Positions 19,225 through 20,204 of a DNA stretch of 20,204 nt are shown here, piece after piece. The DNA is taken from the NCBI GenBank assembly GCA_000512085.1, contig ASPP01008045.1, positions 1 to 20,204 of the forward strand. Reading direction: 5' to 3'. Position numbers and translations under genes: made by a program. Under the pieces are notes generated by a model, which saw only the letters and a program-made list of their open reading frames with translations, did no database searches and was not told where the DNA came from. Position 1 is the stretch's first letter. The number at the start of each line of letters is the position of its first letter. The stretch comes from Reticulomyxa filosa (Eukaryota; Foraminifera; Reticulomyxidae).

Positions 19225-19629
19225 AGCAAAAACAAAAGCACACTCGATAGTAGTGGACAAGATGATGCTGTTTGACGGCAATTTTTAAAAAATTTGTTTG
19301 ATGTATCTTACAAAAGCTTTCTTAAATATAACAAATTGATCTTTTTTGCAATTCATATACTAATCTACTTTGGTATTGTATCGTAATTTCAAAACGAACT
19401 GATACTCCAAGGTACAAATTTATGTCGTACAATGCAAATACAATAATATGCTTTATTTGATAGATTTATTAGTGTTTCATACAAAAAATCAAATAAAAGT
19501 ATTAACTAATTTGGTCCAAGACAAAAAGATGAAAGACACAAACAGTTTTGCCAACAAGAACATTTTGCAAAAAAAACAAAATAAAATAAAATAAAGAATA
19601 AAAGCTTATATTTAAAAGAAAAATAATTC

Positions 19630-20121
19630 TCACATTTTCGCTTCCTCTAATAATGAACCTTCAATTGGTGGCATAACAACACCAACAGAATTGTTATTTG
19701 AATTAACAGATTGTCTCTTGAAATGATTTGAAACAGAGTGAACATTTTGTTGTGGTTCTAATGCTGATAGTCCGAGTTTTTGTCGGAATGCATTGTTTTC
19801 GTCTTCAACAATTTTGACACGAATCCCCAATAAATGTTTGACTTCTTTCAAATGTTTAATATTTTCTTCTCTGTCCGCAACAGTGTCAGCCAATTCATTG
19901 GCCAGTAATTGCAGTTGTTGATTTTTTTGGGTTAAAGTTTGCATATCCTCAGACAATCGCGATTTGAATAGCGAAAGATGAAAAGCATCATTTTTGTGTT
20001 TGGAGAGTTCATCTTCAAAAGCTCGTCGATAAGTGCTGATGGCTGTTTCAGCCGCTTGTTTCTCTTGGAGCAATTTCTTGACCTCCTTTTCTAATTCCTT
20101 TTTCGCATCCAATTGTTTTTG
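19630..20121 (-). CDS. Coiled-coil protein, terminal exon only
   Basis: I do not recognise this gene. The exon encodes 163 residues from an acceptor ATCAAG ending at 20122 to TGA at 19630-19632; a TAA just upstream closes the frame, and there is no ATG, so this is a 3' exon and the rest lies at or beyond the window edge. Residues 1 to about 120 are highly charged heptads (EKEVKKLLQEKQAAETAIS, then RLSEDMQTLTQKNQQLQLL, DREENIKHLKEVKHLLGIRV), predicted as one long coiled coil. The tail is Asn/Ser-rich with NHFKRQS and PPIEGSLLEEAKM. No enzyme motif or membrane segment is visible. Confidence 0.75.
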   Translation of the reverse strand, partial: QKQLDAKKELEKEVKKLLQEKQAAETAISTYRRAFEDELSKHKNDAFHLSLFKSRLSEDMQTLTQKNQQLQLLANELADTVADREENIKHLKEVKHLLGIRVKIVEDENNAFRQKLGLSALEPQQNVHSVSNHFKRQSVNSNNNSVGVVMPPIEGSLLEEAKM

Positions 20122-20169
20122 CTTGATTTATTATATTAATTGTATTTGTCAGCAAAGTTTATTCAGTTA

Positions 20170-20170
<1 letters not shown>

Positions 20171-20204
<34 letters not shown>
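20171..20204. repeat. Terminal A34 homopolymer
   Basis: Thirty-four A end the window. On the - strand this is a poly-T just upstream of the coiled-coil exon, probably in its intron, where assembly may have stopped. Since the preceding DNA is intron-like and on the opposite coding strand, it does not look like a cDNA tail of the neighbouring gene. Confidence 0.8.

Larger units (their letters stand above)
18243..19629. other. Long AT-rich intergenic region
   Basis: This separates two - strand genes and holds the ferredoxin promoter side and the 3' flank of the coiled-coil gene. Most of it is A/T runs with no sustained coding. Exceptions are a GC-richer patch at about 18865-18985 and two overlapping micro-ORFs at 19067-19224, listed separately. 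I found no convincing tRNA, snRNA or 5S rRNA. Confidence 0.6.

Overview
The window looks like a nuclear contig from a protist. Genes have short GT-AG introns (roughly 70-170 nt). Intergenic DNA is very AT-rich with many A/T runs, and coding DNA is visibly more GC-rich. The proteins carry Asn, Lys and Asp/Glu runs, and the genetic code is standard (TAA and TGA both end genes). The style would fit a foraminiferan such as Reticulomyxa or another rhizarian or amoeboid protist, but that is inference from style, not from a marker gene. The window ends in a 34-base A run, which may be a contig end.

Positions 1-14158 on the + strand hold the 3' part of one giant gene for a HECT-type E3 ubiquitin ligase, about 4,600 residues within the window. 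In order it carries an N-terminal helical and beta-rich region interrupted by an acidic tract, a concanavalin/LamG-like domain, a long helical region with a CUB-like sandwich, a Lys-rich linker, a second helical region, a PA-like domain, a UBA-like domain, a SPRY domain, a galactose-binding-like domain and the C-terminal HECT domain with its catalytic Cys. Three introns lie near the 5' end. The reading frame also changes four times without a convincing intron, mostly at mononucleotide runs.

Three genes follow on the - strand. Positions 16942-15028 encode an FAD-linked alkyldihydroxyacetonephosphate synthase-like enzyme (ether-lipid pathway) with one intron, a His triad and a C-terminal SKL peroxisomal signal; it too has a frame break in a low-complexity stretch. 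Positions 18242-17662 encode a mitochondrial-type [2Fe-2S] ferredoxin with a likely presequence exon. Positions 20121-19630 are the last exon of a coiled-coil protein that I cannot name. The ligase and synthase genes converge, so 14159-15027 holds two 3' flanks.

The genes are not an operon and need not work together. By compartment they suggest cytosolic ubiquitination, peroxisomal ether-lipid synthesis and mitochondrial Fe-S electron transfer. I see no rRNA, convincing tRNA, transposon or CRISPR. The most unusual points are the frame breaks, the bacterial-like signature of a PTS1-tagged synthase, the PA-like domain split by a disordered insert, the extra cysteines in the ferredoxin cluster loop, and an unexplained GC-richer intergenic patch with a hairpin.
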